Shown: positions 56,101 through 64,000, numbered from the stretch's first letter. The stretch is 64,000 nucleotides of DNA from CAWFGW01 sp963849955 (GCA_963849955.1 CAWKJU010000007.1:62001-126000); one strand, 5' to 3'. Numbers and translations: made by a program. The notes: generated by a model from the sequence alone, not told the origin.

Positions 56101-58160
56101 ATTTAGAGGTTAATAATTTTAAAATCAGCCATGGTAATCAGTCCATCACGGCAAACAATACGCAAGAAAAGGGGGCTAAAATTGACTTCAATAACTTTAC
56201 AATTGAAAACCTCTCGGCAATCGTTTTTTCAGATGATCAGTTGATTGCTGGACGTATCAACGGTAGTCTTTTCGTGGATGTGCAGCCTGGAAATGTTGCA
56301 TTGAGTTCAGACATCTCTATTAAACATTTTGCCTATGCCGGTGATACACTCGGAAACATTGATTTAAAAGTTACTAATCCTGAAACAGGTACCTATAAGT
56401 CTACTTTTGAAATCTCAGGAAATAATCAGTTGAATGGAAATATAAGTTATGTCATGGATACAGATGACATCAATGGACAACTTGATTTAAAACAGCTTAA
56501 TCTAGCTACTGTTGAAAGTTATGCCGGTGGAGCAGTAAAAGACTTAAGTGGTAGTGCAAAAGGAAATGTAAGTGTATCAGGTAAGTTAAACAAACCTGAT
56601 TTCAAAGGACAACTGACACTAAATGATGCTTCTTTTCACTTAAATGCTGTTAATAACACGTATAAAGTAGAGAAGTCAAAGTTAAATTTTTCGCAAAGTG
56701 AACTCATCTTAGAAACCCTTCAACTGAAGGATAAAAAAGGAAACAAGGCAACAGTAAATGGCTCTGTCTCATTAGAAAACTTTTTCCCTAACAAACTTAA
56801 CATAGACGTTTCAACAAAGGAATTCCCCATATTGAATACAAAACCCTCTGATGAGTTGTTTTATGGAAATGTAGCCATGACAAGTAAAATTCATATCAGA
56901 GGAACATATGAACTTCCAGAAATCGAAGCAAAATTATCTTTAACTCCAGGCAGTGATTTTACTATTGTTGTTCCAGAAGAGGAAGTACAAACAGAAAGTT
57001 ATGAAGATGTGGTAGAGTTTGTGGATTTTAGTAGTCCTTCAAAACCCATAGAACAACAAGTTGTTGAAACAGCAAAAAGTGAAATTTTAGGGATTCAATT
57101 AAATGCCAGAATCGAAATAAATCCCGATGTGACCTTACGTCTTATTATAGACCCGATAGCAGGTGATTACCTTGAAATTCGAGGAGACGCTTACCTAACC
57201 TATGAACTTAATACTGGAGGCGGCATGAAGTTGACTGGTTTATATACCGTGAAAGAAGGACATTATCAAATGACCTACTACAACATCATAAAGCGTAGAT
57301 TTAGTATTCAAGAGGGGAGTACTGTTACTTGGTCAGGAGATCCTTATAATGCCCGAGTCAATATTAAAGCTGAATATTCCACTAAAGCTTCACCACTTCC
57401 ATTGGTGCAACTTCAAGCATCAGAAACAGAAAAAAATGCATTAAGAAAAAGCATTCCTGTCGATGTGATTTTACATGTAACGGGTGAAATGCTTTCTCCA
57501 GAGCTGGATTTCAACATTGAGCTACCGACATTCAATGGCAGTGGTTTAACAGGGAAGGTTAAAACGAAATTAGAACGACTGAAAGAATCAGAATCTGAAA
57601 TGAATAAACAGGTTTTCTCTTTGTTGATTTTGAACCGATTCATCCCAGAAGACCCTAGTCAGAATACGGCATCCAGTTCATTGAGCAGCTCAGCTAGAGG
57701 CAGTGTAAGTCAGTTAATTTCTGATCAGTTTAATGCACTTGCTGGAAATTACATCAAAGCGGTTAATATCAACTTTAATTTAGATTCATATACCGATTAT
57801 AGTAGTGGAACCGCTCAAGGGAAAACAGACTTGGAAATAGAACTATCAAAAGCGATTTTTAACGACCGGTTAATTGTTTCCGTGGGAAGTGATTTTAATG
57901 TGGAAGGCAACGATCAACAACAGCAACAGCAAAATGTTAACAGTTTTGTAGGTGATGTAAGAGCTGAATATCTATTAACCGAAGATGGGAAATATCGGGT
58001 AAAAGTATACCGTGAAAATGAATATGCTGGAGTGATAGATGGGAATTTGACAAAAACTGGTTTTGCATTTATTCTGACTGAAGAATTTGAAACAGTTTTT
58101 AGAATAAAAGATAAATATGAAATAGAGGAAAAATATAAAAAGAAGGATGAAAAGAAATAG
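53199..58160 (+). CDS. tamB: TamB-family translocation and assembly protein
   Basis: The 1653-residue protein has one N-terminal membrane anchor (LLIAIKWLVIIVLSCVLLLF), an AsmA-like start (QRYIGKRVTSFLVKKTNK, the usual place of the first domain), a very long repetitive beta region and a C-terminal DUF490 domain (about 1250-1600) with NPDVTLRLIIDPIAGDYLEI, GLYTVKEGHYQMTYYNII and KRRFSIQEGSTVTWSGDPY. TamB forms a hydrophobic groove that crosses the periplasm and aids phospholipid transport and outer-membrane protein assembly. It seems to start at TTG. It is coupled to the lipoprotein TamA-like gene by a 14-bp overlap. The length exceeds E. coli TamB (about 1260), as is usual in Bacteroidota. 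Confidence 0.93.
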   Translation: MFKKGIKVLLIAIKWLVIIVLSCVLLLFIGLNIPATQRYIGKRVTSFLVKKTNKEVRIGQVGLNIWAELALKDVYVPDNNNDTLVSFEYVAVDIHLWDLFHNTIHLEEVTAENLSFHIFKNEQDSLYNFNYLITAFSGPDTSTTQQDTSSSSGGGGQFLIDEVQLESVRGDYADAVSGLYFQGDIGTLEATADEFDLDKQKIFLDEVQLKNTTWGLEQRKLSPEDTTSNEPSQWLIAVEELIIEQTKGHYISPPSGMYLYPDINYLLATKVKADVSAMDYSAEELVLKENDIKYYVGKTVSDSTQSSEVDSASTSTPWHVSAASIELQDNHLIYFDSTITKLPDHQFDPSHLNVNHLTIQLNDLDISPTFVDAQLENFAFALSEQMAVKSFSGQFHLDSTHLNLTDQHLETNHTQLDYTLKTTFKSLSDFLDSPENAFINEFKVDGKIGRSDVDYFYPLEEVPASIQTIAINTALKGKVNDLTLSTFKLESENHLKVDISGKIAGLPEVDELSYDLKINKLMTNLPALRATAQKQVATSVELPSWIDFRGTLEGTIQSVDAELKMKSQMGSADINADVNIEKGNEHYDVAISAEELAVGKLTGQDSLLGKTTFNFSAKGHYFDPNKIDATANLELKKLEVGKHVITDGKVSATWKNKQLTSNIQVHENYLDFVIKTAGEWENESLTTSNDITINELDFIEFNLSEESIELKTTFNLVTKGMSLEDFSAKTDIKKGNIVHESGYYSFAPATINLLLKKESSSIVLESPIVNVDFESSFNIEKMPDVMKHQFSHYFEMSDSVILKEHDGNEFTFSLEIVNERIFEEVLIPGLEEIKINTIKGSYTSSTHNLMLNADILHLKYNDILVDSMTFDMSSDINTLSAKLNASQLKAAGYTFFYPKVVAEATNNELNIAVQLANEQKEEKFGIEGVLKKIEQGYSWHLLEDGLMLYYEPWKVSPNNELIYLTDKNLEVNNFKISHGNQSITANNTQEKGAKIDFNNFTIENLSAIVFSDDQLIAGRINGSLFVDVQPGNVALSSDISIKHFAYAGDTLGNIDLKVTNPETGTYKSTFEISGNNQLNGNISYVMDTDDINGQLDLKQLNLATVESYAGGAVKDLSGSAKGNVSVSGKLNKPDFKGQLTLNDASFHLNAVNNTYKVEKSKLNFSQSELILETLQLKDKKGNKATVNGSVSLENFFPNKLNIDVSTKEFPILNTKPSDELFYGNVAMTSKIHIRGTYELPEIEAKLSLTPGSDFTIVVPEEEVQTESYEDVVEFVDFSSPSKPIEQQVVETAKSEILGIQLNARIEINPDVTLRLIIDPIAGDYLEIRGDAYLTYELNTGGGMKLTGLYTVKEGHYQMTYYNIIKRRFSIQEGSTVTWSGDPYNARVNIKAEYSTKASPLPLVQLQASETEKNALRKSIPVDVILHVTGEMLSPELDFNIELPTFNGSGLTGKVKTKLERLKESESEMNKQVFSLLILNRFIPEDPSQNTASSSLSSSARGSVSQLISDQFNALAGNYIKAVNINFNLDSYTDYSSGTAQGKTDLEIELSKAIFNDRLIVSVGSDFNVEGNDQQQQQQNVNSFVGDVRAEYLLTEDGKYRVKVYRENEYAGVIDGNLTKTGFAFILTEEFETVFRIKDKYEIEEKYKKKDEKK

Positions 58161-60477
58161 ACTTTTGCCCCTTATTTCAGCCTTTGAACTAATACTAAAA
58201 ACTGTATTAGTAGCAATCTTTTTACAAGGATGTACTGCCAATAGTTTTTTAAAGGATGGCGATAAATTCTATGGTGGGGCTACGGTGCGGGTGAAGTTAA
58301 AAGATACCAAAACAATTGAAGAACAAAATGTTGCAAAGAGTGTAGCTGAAGAACAGCTATCTCCAGAACCTAATGATGTGATTTTAGGCATGAGACCATC
58401 CGTGTGGTTCTATATGCGTGTAGATAGCACTAAAAACTATCGGGTCGTAAGCCAATGGTTAAAAAGAAAGTTTGGGCGCGAACCCGTTTTATATGACTCT
58501 AAAATTCCTAACAGAACTGTTACAGCTATAGAAAGTAAATTGTTTAACTATGGTTTTTTTAACCCTAGAGTGGAGTATAAAGTGAAAGAATCAAAACATT
58601 CAGTCGATTTAAGATATAGAATATACCCTGGACAACGCTATTATATGGATAGTATTTTTGTACTTGAAACACAAGACTCAATTTTTAACTATATCGCACA
58701 GCATAATGATAATTCACTTCTTCAAAAAGGAGAGCCTTATGAGTTAGATTTACTCAAAGAAGAACGAGTAAGAATTAGTGATAAAGTAAAGGATCAAGGC
58801 TTTTATTATTTCAGTGATGATTATATCGGTTTTAAGGTAGATACTACCAGAGGGAATGATAGTCTGGCCATCGGACTTACTTTAAAAGACGCTGCACCTG
58901 CACGATCCAAAATTCCTTATGTTATTTCAGAAGTGAATGTCTACCCCAATTACGAACTTGGTGGAGATACCTCTAAAGCAGGTAAAACCATTATCACTAT
59001 TGATAGTATTAATTTTGTAGATGTAAAAGGTTTTTTCGATTATGAATTTTTAGCTGAAGCTATTTTTTTAAGAAAAGGCGATAAATATACTTCGAAGTTC
59101 CACGATTTAACTATTCGTAGACTATCTTCTTTGGATGTATTTAAATTTATTGATGTGCGTTTTACACACTCGACAACTGTAGAAAATGGACTCATCGTGG
59201 ATGTGTTTTTAACACAATTATTACCTCAATCCATTCGGGTAGAAGTAGGAGCCTCCTCTTCCTCAAATAACTTCGTTGGTCCAGGGGTAGACGTCAACTA
59301 TTCACATAAAAACTTATTTGATGGTGCAGAACATTTAACTTCTGGTGTGGGTGGTGCATTTCAAACCCAGTTTGGTAAAAATTCACAAGGAGTAAACTCC
59401 ACAGAAATTAATTTTTCAAATAAATTGGTTGTGCCACGTTTGTGGATGCCGATAAATTTCCCACTCGAAGAGTATAAAGAATTACCTAAAACGGAGATTA
59501 GTTTAAACTATACACTTCTCAATAGAACACGGTTTTACCGGCTCCATAATGCGTTGACGGATTTTGGATATCGCTGGGATCAAAATGTTCAAAAACACCA
59601 TAAACTCACTGTAGCCAGTGTAAATTATACCCGAGCTTCCCGCATTTCTGAAACATTTAATGATTTCTTGCAAGAAAATCCGGAATTAGAGAGAACTTTT
59701 AAAGAGCAACTTATCCTTAGCTCCCTATATAGCTACAGGTATTATAGCAAACCCCCATCCACATCCAAAGCGTATTGGTATGTTAACCCGTCAATTGAAG
59801 TTGCTGGAAATACAATAAATGCATTTGGCAGCCTTTTAAATACTAATCAGGAGGGACAAAGAAAAGTATTAGGAATTGTGTATTCTCAATTTGCTAAAGT
59901 AGATTTGGATTTACGGCTTTATCTTCCGTTGGCTAAAGATCGAAAAATAGTCTGGCGATTTTTAGGAGGAATAGGGGCTGCCTATAATAACTCAACAGTG
60001 TTACCCTATTTAAAACAATATTTTATTGGTGGAAGCAATAGTATCAGAGCCTTTCAAGCACGATCGTTAGGTCCCGGAACTTATTCAGGCGAACCCAATA
60101 ATAATGGTTTATTAATTGATCAGTCGGGGGAAATTAAGTTAGAGTCGAATATCGAATACCGTACTGGCATATACAGGTTTATTAAGGGCGCAGTATTTAT
60201 AGATGCAGGTAATATATGGCTTTTACGAAAGGATGAAGAGCGAAAACCTGGGGGTGAGTTTTTGCCTGATAAATTCTTAAATCAATTGGCTATTGGTACG
60301 GGTGTGGGTTTACGATTAGACTTTACCTACTTTATTTTAAGAGGAGATTTAGCCTTTCCACTTCGAAATCCTACCTTACCAGAAGGTGAAAGATGGCTCA
60401 TTGATGAAATTTCTTTCACAAAAAAATGGCGACAGGATAATCTGGTGTTGAATATTGCAATTGGTTACCCATTCTAA
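58147..60477 (+). CDS. tamL: TamL, lipid-anchored TamA/BamA-family outer-membrane protein
   Basis: The 776-residue protein starts with a lipoprotein signal ending in LQGC (lipidated Cys at residue 29), unlike Proteobacterial TamA. POTRA-like domains follow (about 30-390), then a 16-strand Omp85 barrel with the conserved YFIGGSNSIRAFQARSLGPG, which contains the lid-lock RAF motif in the form xRAF, and a final strand ending in aromatic residues (NIAIGYPF). This is the TamL form described for Bacteroidota, thought to work with TamB in outer-membrane biogenesis. It overlaps tamB by 14 bp and ends just before a hairpin terminator. Confidence 0.93.
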   Translation: MKRNRLLPLISAFELILKTVLVAIFLQGCTANSFLKDGDKFYGGATVRVKLKDTKTIEEQNVAKSVAEEQLSPEPNDVILGMRPSVWFYMRVDSTKNYRVVSQWLKRKFGREPVLYDSKIPNRTVTAIESKLFNYGFFNPRVEYKVKESKHSVDLRYRIYPGQRYYMDSIFVLETQDSIFNYIAQHNDNSLLQKGEPYELDLLKEERVRISDKVKDQGFYYFSDDYIGFKVDTTRGNDSLAIGLTLKDAAPARSKIPYVISEVNVYPNYELGGDTSKAGKTIITIDSINFVDVKGFFDYEFLAEAIFLRKGDKYTSKFHDLTIRRLSSLDVFKFIDVRFTHSTTVENGLIVDVFLTQLLPQSIRVEVGASSSSNNFVGPGVDVNYSHKNLFDGAEHLTSGVGGAFQTQFGKNSQGVNSTEINFSNKLVVPRLWMPINFPLEEYKELPKTEISLNYTLLNRTRFYRLHNALTDFGYRWDQNVQKHHKLTVASVNYTRASRISETFNDFLQENPELERTFKEQLILSSLYSYRYYSKPPSTSKAYWYVNPSIEVAGNTINAFGSLLNTNQEGQRKVLGIVYSQFAKVDLDLRLYLPLAKDRKIVWRFLGGIGAAYNNSTVLPYLKQYFIGGSNSIRAFQARSLGPGTYSGEPNNNGLLIDQSGEIKLESNIEYRTGIYRFIKGAVFIDAGNIWLLRKDEERKPGGEFLPDKFLNQLAIGTGVGLRLDFTYFILRGDLAFPLRNPTLPEGERWLIDEISFTKKWRQDNLVLNIAIGYPF

Positions 60478-60485
60478 TAAAAAAA

Positions 60486-60510
60486 GGCCTGTAAATTACA
60501 GACCCTTTTT
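60486..60510. terminator. terminator hairpin between tamL and the Spy-like gene
   Basis: GGCCTGT (60486-60492) pairs with ACAGACC (60498-60504), with one mismatch and a 5-base loop. Ts follow on the plus strand and As precede it, so it can stop transcription from both convergent genes. Confidence 0.75.
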
Positions 60511-60539
60511 CAACCAAACCAAACCTAAAAAACCTTTAC

Positions 60540-60932
60540 TTATTCATCTTTCGATTTCTTTTTTGAGCATTTCTTTTTGCAGTTAGCCTTGCCAACCTTT
60601 TTTCCTTCGTGCATTTTTTTCATTTCCTCTCGATGTGCTAACCACTTGGTATATTGTTCCGCAGAGAGAATGCTTTTCATTTCATTATTAAAAGCTTCGT
60701 GGTTCGCTTTTCGTTGTGCTTGCATCTTTTCGTGTTGCGAGCTCATCACTGTTTTCACTTGTTGTTGTTGCTCTGCGGAAAGTGATAATGATTCCGTCAT
60801 TTTCTCTATTCTCATTTCCATTCTATCCGCATGATGTCCGCCTTTTTTATCTGTTTTTTGAGAGGTTGCATCTTGAGCATAAGTTGCAAATGATATTGCG
60901 ATGATAGCGATGCTTAAAATTATTTTTTTCAT
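60540..60932 (-). CDS. Spy/CpxP-like periplasmic protein with Cys/Lys-rich tail
   Basis: The 130-residue protein has a signal peptide (1-19, ending ATYAQ) and a helical body rich in Met, Glu and Gln. Two LTXXQ-like motifs are visible (SLSLSAEQQQQV and ILSAEQYTKW), typical of Spy/CpxP-like chaperone and metal-sensing proteins. The tail (KANCKKKCSKKKSK) has two cysteines among lysines, with a His-rich patch (GGHHADRME) near the front, so metal binding is plausible. A TAnnTTTG box lies about 85 bp upstream of the start on the minus strand (61015-61022), though without a good -33 element. A stress-responsive periplasmic role is inferred. Confidence 0.82.
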   Translation of the reverse strand: MKKIILSIAIIAISFATYAQDATSQKTDKKGGHHADRMEMRIEKMTESLSLSAEQQQQVKTVMSSQHEKMQAQRKANHEAFNNEMKSILSAEQYTKWLAHREEMKKMHEGKKVGKANCKKKCSKKKSKDE

Positions 60933-61058
60933 GTTGTTATTTCGTTTTGTTCGGGTTTATAGATGGACGAGAAGAGAAAAGGTTTAATCATCGAAAATAT
61001 TTTTTCTTGTTCCGCAAAAGTATTTTTACCTTTCAACTCAATTTAAAATTGTCACCTT

Positions 61059-61367
61059 ATGATTTGCACCATAGTACATGTTTGGGTTAAACCAGAGTTT
61101 AGAGATGCATTTATTGCGGCTTCAAAAAAAAATCACGAAAATTCAATAAAAGAACCAGGAAATGTTCGGTTCGATTTAATGGTTGATGCAGAGGATGAAA
61201 ATAAATTTGTTTTTTCTGAAGTATACAAAACGCAAGAAGATATAGACGCACACAAAACTACTGCGCATTACCTGACTTGGAGAGATACTGTTGTTGATAT
61301 GATGGCACAACCAAGAAAGGGAGTAAAACATTTTATAGTCGCACCCTTAGCGAGTGACTTATGGTGA
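61059..61367 (+). CDS. antibiotic-biosynthesis-monooxygenase (ABM)-domain protein
   Basis: This 102-residue protein is a single ABM ferredoxin-like domain: CTIVHVWVKPEFRDAFIAAS at the N-terminus, then NVRFDLMVDAEDENKFVFSE and AHKTTAHYLTWRDTV. It resembles the LsrG/YgiN-type putative quinol monooxygenases and isomerases. LsrG acts on phospho-AI-2, but no lsr genes are present, so the substrate is open. Its last 7 bp overlap the following iron alcohol dehydrogenase gene, which makes a joint pathway likely. Confidence 0.87.
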   Translation: MICTIVHVWVKPEFRDAFIAASKKNHENSIKEPGNVRFDLMVDAEDENKFVFSEVYKTQEDIDAHKTTAHYLTWRDTVVDMMAQPRKGVKHFIVAPLASDLW

Positions 61368-62533
61368 AATCCTTTAACATAGCTTCTACACCGACTATTG
61401 TCTTTGGAGTTGGAAAACGTAATGAACTGCCCAAACTGTGTCAATCATACGGCAATTCCATTGCCCTGGTGTTAGGTAAGGCTTCTTTTACGAACTCGAA
61501 AATAGGACAGGAGTTAATTCAGAGTTTGGAAGACTACGGGATTAGCATTCATCAAATTGAAATACCTAAAGAACCTACACCAGAGCTGATTGATAAAGCT
61601 GTTGATCAACTTAAAAGCAAAGAAATTAAAGCGGTTGTGGCGATCGGTGGGGGCAGTGTGTTGGATGCTGGTAAAGCAATCGCAGCCATGTTGTGTCAGG
61701 AGGGCAGCATACTTGATTATTTAGAAGGAGTGGGGAATAAAGCAACCACAGGAAATACTTTACCATTTGTCGCTTTACCAACAACTGCAGGTACAGGAAG
61801 CGAAGCTACCAAAAATGCAGTCATATCTTCTATCGGAGAAAATGGATTTAAAAAATCCTTACGCCATGATAATTATGTGCCCAAAATCGCTTTGGTGGAT
61901 CCAGAACTCACCTTGACTTGTCCTAAAGGACTGACTGCCGCAAGCGGTATGGATGCTTTTACTCAGTTGTTAGAATCCTATTTATCAACGAATGCCTCAT
62001 TGTTCACAGACTCACTCGCTCTTGAAGGATTACGATGTGTTAAAAAGGGGCTATCTACAGCTGTTTTTGAAGGGGGGAATCTTGAAGCTCGTGCTAATAT
62101 GAGTTATGCTGCTTTGATTTCTGGAATAACGTTAGCCAATGCCGGTCTAGGTACAGTTCACGGTTTTGCTTCATCAGTGGGTGGTTTTTTTGATATACCC
62201 CACGGCTTGGTGTGTGGCACCATGATGGGAGCAGCCAATAGGATTACGGTGGCAAATATAAAAAGCGAGGGAGAGGGAGAGTATGCCTTAGAAAAGTATG
62301 CCCAAGTAGGTAAACTGTTTGCTGAACATCATTCAAAGTCTAACGACTATTATATCGATTTTTTATTGGATCTAATTGATGACTATACCAATCAGTTTAT
62401 GTTAGATAAGTTGTCAGTTTATGACGTTACCCCAGCTGATTTTGAGAAAATTATTAAAGTGACTGCAAACAAAAATAACCCGGTGGCTTTGAATGATGAG
62501 GAGTTGTATCAGGTGTTAGCGATGAGTTGTTAA
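61361..62533 (+). CDS. iron-containing alcohol dehydrogenase
   Basis: The 390-residue protein is a group III (iron-dependent) alcohol dehydrogenase. It has VVAIGGGSVLDAGKAIAAM for NAD(P) binding, ALPTTAGTGSEATKNAVI and the metal histidines in TVHGFASSVGGFFDIPHGLVCG. It should oxidise alcohols or reduce aldehydes in the cytoplasm. The start overlaps the ABM-domain gene by 7 bp, so the pair is probably translated together. The sequence resembles the AdhB/YiaY-like branch, but the substrate cannot be told. A 276-bp spacer separates it from the thioredoxin gene. Confidence 0.92.
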   Translation: MVKSFNIASTPTIVFGVGKRNELPKLCQSYGNSIALVLGKASFTNSKIGQELIQSLEDYGISIHQIEIPKEPTPELIDKAVDQLKSKEIKAVVAIGGGSVLDAGKAIAAMLCQEGSILDYLEGVGNKATTGNTLPFVALPTTAGTGSEATKNAVISSIGENGFKKSLRHDNYVPKIALVDPELTLTCPKGLTAASGMDAFTQLLESYLSTNASLFTDSLALEGLRCVKKGLSTAVFEGGNLEARANMSYAALISGITLANAGLGTVHGFASSVGGFFDIPHGLVCGTMMGAANRITVANIKSEGEGEYALEKYAQVGKLFAEHHSKSNDYYIDFLLDLIDDYTNQFMLDKLSVYDVTPADFEKIIKVTANKNNPVALNDEELYQVLAMSC

Positions 62534-62809
62534 ACATTTTATAACTGGTGTGAAATATAATGACATTTTTCAAACCATTGAAAAAGTAGCTTTTAAGCTT
62601 TGTCTAGAACTAACTTTAGTCGACTTTATTAATACCAAAACTCCACAAGAAAGGTGATTAATTTAGGGTGAATATAATGTTTATATCGTGAATAAAATAC
62701 TCAGTCTATTAGTTTTGGAAGGCAAAAAAAATCAAGGCGATTTATCAAAATGCTCTTTAGAGTTGTACATTGTTGAAGTTAATAACCAACAAATTAAAAA
62801 TCGAAAACA

Positions 62810-63109
62810 ATGGGGAAATTCAAAGATTTAGTCAATTCAGCTGATCTGGTGTTAGTGGATTTTTATGCGGATTGGTGTGGGCCGTGTAAAATGTTGTCTC
62901 CGCTTTTACAAGAAATAGCGAAGGAAAGAGGAGGTAAAGTAAAAGTGGTTAAAATTAATGTCGACAAGAATAAACTTTTGGCTACAGACATGGCCGTTAG
63001 AAGTGTGCCGACCTTGATGTTATATAAAAAGGGTAAACAGGTTTGGAAACAAGCTGGTGCTCCCCAAAAACAACAACTTCTAAGTATAATTGATAGTCAC
63101 ATTAACTAG
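62810..63109 (+). CDS. thioredoxin
   Basis: The 99-residue protein is a minimal thioredoxin fold with active site WCGPC (C23, C26), VDFYADWCGPCKMLSPLLQE around it and the cis-proline segment RSVPTLMLYKKG. It has no signal peptide, so it acts in the cytoplasm as a disulfide reductant. It is slightly short at the N-terminus compared with E. coli TrxA (109 residues). The 3' end overlaps the convergent STAS-like gene by 8 bp. Another housekeeping thioredoxin may exist elsewhere, so I do not give the trxA symbol. Confidence 0.92.
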   Translation: MGKFKDLVNSADLVLVDFYADWCGPCKMLSPLLQEIAKERGGKVKVVKINVDKNKLLATDMAVRSVPTLMLYKKGKQVWKQAGAPQKQQLLSIIDSHIN

Positions 63110-63458
63110 CCAATCCGTAAGAAGCGACATTGTTCGGGTTGACCACTTCAATATCCAGGTTAGTAACCATTGACATCAAAGCTGCATAATTTTCTAACAT
63201 AGGAGAGTCCGTAATGATAATTAATTGCTCTAATTGGTCTTCAGCAATTTTTAAAGCTTTCTGCCAGGGTTCACGAATGCTTATTTCGTAATCATCAACA
63301 TCCATACAATCCCAAATCACATTAAATTTTTGAGTGCGGTTTTGGGCTAATGTGGCCTTCATTTCTTGAATATTATCCATGATTTTTTCAGAACTTAAGA
63401 TTCCATCAAAATGATATTTTAAGATATTGTTAAACGCATGATTAATTGTAATTTCCAT
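63102..63458 (-). CDS. small STAS/SpoIIAA-like protein
   Basis: The 118-residue protein has an alpha/beta pattern like the SpoIIAA-like (DUF3478/STAS) domains: strands ILKYHFDGILSSEKIMDNI, KFNVIWDCMDVDDYEIS and LEQLIIITDSPMLENYAALM alternate with helices. Proteins of this type are small regulators or lipid-binding domains. No phosphoacceptor serine of SpoIIAA can be placed with confidence, and no kinase partner is nearby. It is monocistronic, and its end overlaps the thioredoxin gene by 8 bp on the opposite strand. Confidence 0.7.
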   Translation of the reverse strand: MEITINHAFNNILKYHFDGILSSEKIMDNIQEMKATLAQNRTQKFNVIWDCMDVDDYEISIREPWQKALKIAEDQLEQLIIITDSPMLENYAALMSMVTNLDIEVVNPNNVASYGLAS

Positions 63459-63596
63459 AATGAGACAGGGTTAAAGCCTACTATAATTTACTAAGGTTTG
63501 TACTGGCGATATCCACATATCGACTAATTAGGTTTAATTCAGGTTTAATAACACTGTACGTTCGATTAATAGACTAAATTTCAGATTTATCCACAT

Positions 63597-63878
63597 ATGA
63601 CAGTTATAAAAGATACAAAAACAAGAAAATTAGCTTTATCATTGACCGATGAGTTAGCCATCGCGCGTACTAACCTGGCCAATGAACGAACTTTTTTGGC
63701 TTATTTCAGAACTAGTATAGTGTTATTTAGTTCTGGAATCGCCATCATTCGCTTAGAGTTTTTTGAAAAAATGTATGAGCTGGGTTTAGTATTAGTGTTT
63801 ATATCACCTGTAATAATTATGATTGGTACCTATCGGTTTTGGCGGTTTAAAAAAAAGATTCACATGATGTATGAGTAG
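63597..63878 (+). CDS. DUF202 small membrane protein
   Basis: The 93-residue protein carries the DUF202 signature ARTNLANERTFLAYFRTSIVL followed by two membrane helices (about 34-52 and 60-80) and a basic C-terminus (RFWRFKKKIHMMYE). The family is common in bacteria and in eukaryotic VTC proteins, with no clear biochemical role. It ends 5 bp before the convergent cobalamin adenosyltransferase gene. The start codon follows a perfect TTATCCACA 9-mer by one base. Confidence 0.88.
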   Translation: MTVIKDTKTRKLALSLTDELAIARTNLANERTFLAYFRTSIVLFSSGIAIIRLEFFEKMYELGLVLVFISPVIIMIGTYRFWRFKKKIHMMYE

Positions 63879-63883
63879 GTTTA

Positions 63884-64000
63884 TTACGACTTTTTAGGAA
63901 TCCAATATCTTTCCTCCACACCTAATTCTTTGGCTACATAGCGGCTATATACAAATAAAAAATCTGAGAGCCTATTTAAGTACTGGATGACTAAAGGGTC
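63884..64000 (-). CDS. cob(I)yrinic acid a,c-diamide adenosyltransferase, C-terminal fragment
   Basis: The minus strand reads through the right window edge for 38 residues and stops at 63884-63886. The peptide IQYLNRLSDFLFVYSRYVAK matches the conserved C-terminus of PduO-type ATP:cobalamin adenosyltransferases, where YLNRLSDxLF lines the active-site helix bundle. The enzyme adenosylates cob(I)alamin to make coenzyme B12. The rest of the gene lies outside the window. Confidence 0.8.
   Translation of the reverse strand, partial: DPLVIQYLNRLSDFLFVYSRYVAKELGVEERYWIPKKS

Noticed and set aside
62688..62831. GTG-initiated 47-residue frame ending inside the thioredoxin gene
   Set aside because: No family, weak start and overlap with the better-supported gene; likely chance.
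63509..63595. A chromosomal replication origin at the DnaA-like boxes
   Set aside because: Only two boxes, no dnaA or other origin-linked gene nearby, and no long AT-rich unwinding element beyond background.

Overview
The window is chromosomal DNA from a free-living, probably aquatic member of the Bacteroidota; a Flavobacteriales-like lineage is my guess. The evidence is AT-rich composition, almost no Shine-Dalgarno sequences, a good match to the Bacteroidota promoter (TTTG-N19-TAnnTTTG) before the tRNA gene, three secreted proteins with C-terminal type IX secretion (T9SS) sorting domains, a lipoprotein-type TamA homologue (TamL) next to TamB, and a DNA polymerase III alpha subunit carrying its own N-terminal exonuclease. 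I see no prophage, insertion sequence or CRISPR array.

Region 1 (1-10101) is a surface-polysaccharide locus: two methyltransferases, a Wzx-type flippase, a CDP-glycerol transferase-like protein, a glycosyltransferase, a polysaccharide deacetylase-like protein, and two DegT-family sugar aminotransferases with an Idh/MocA-type dehydrogenase between them. Except for the flippase and a 5'-truncated gene at the left edge, everything is on the minus strand with short spacers or 1-4 bp overlaps.

Region 2 (10197-30286) is mostly housekeeping: pfkA, miaA coupled to a glycosyltransferase, a metallo-beta-lactamase-fold hydrolase, a MaoC hydratase, an ABC-F ATPase, an EI24-like membrane protein, bioF, dnaE, tRNA-Glu and an MscS channel. 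It also holds two secreted T9SS proteins, a multidomain esterase and a two-domain expansin, and two very small single-helix membrane ORFs (20058-20332).

Region 3 (31261-37734) is a compact six-gene minus-strand operon for carbohydrate use: GH5 glycosidase, MFS transporter, Gfo/Idh/MocA oxidoreductase, serine hydrolase, sugar isomerase/epimerase and a TolB-like lipoprotein, closed by a clear terminator. There is no SusC/SusD pair. GH5 and the expansin together suggest contact with plant or algal wall glucans.

Region 4 (38545-47919) holds an exported 1103-residue protein with about 31 MORN-like repeats, followed by two exported DUF3857/transglutaminase-like proteins, one with an intact catalytic triad and one without. 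A small lipoprotein and an M64-family metallopeptidase with a T9SS tail come next.

Region 5 (48001-64000) contains a GxxExxY nuclease-fold gene between two direct repeats, hrpB, the tamB-tamL operon for outer-membrane biogenesis, a Spy-like periplasmic protein, a monooxygenase/iron alcohol dehydrogenase pair, a thioredoxin, a small STAS-like protein, a DUF202 membrane protein and the 3' end of a cobalamin adenosyltransferase gene.

The best candidates for something under-described are the MORN/transglutaminase operon, the repeat-flanked GxxExxY unit, the tiny membrane ORFs and the T9SS-exported expansin. All functions are inferred by reading the sequence; no database search was run.
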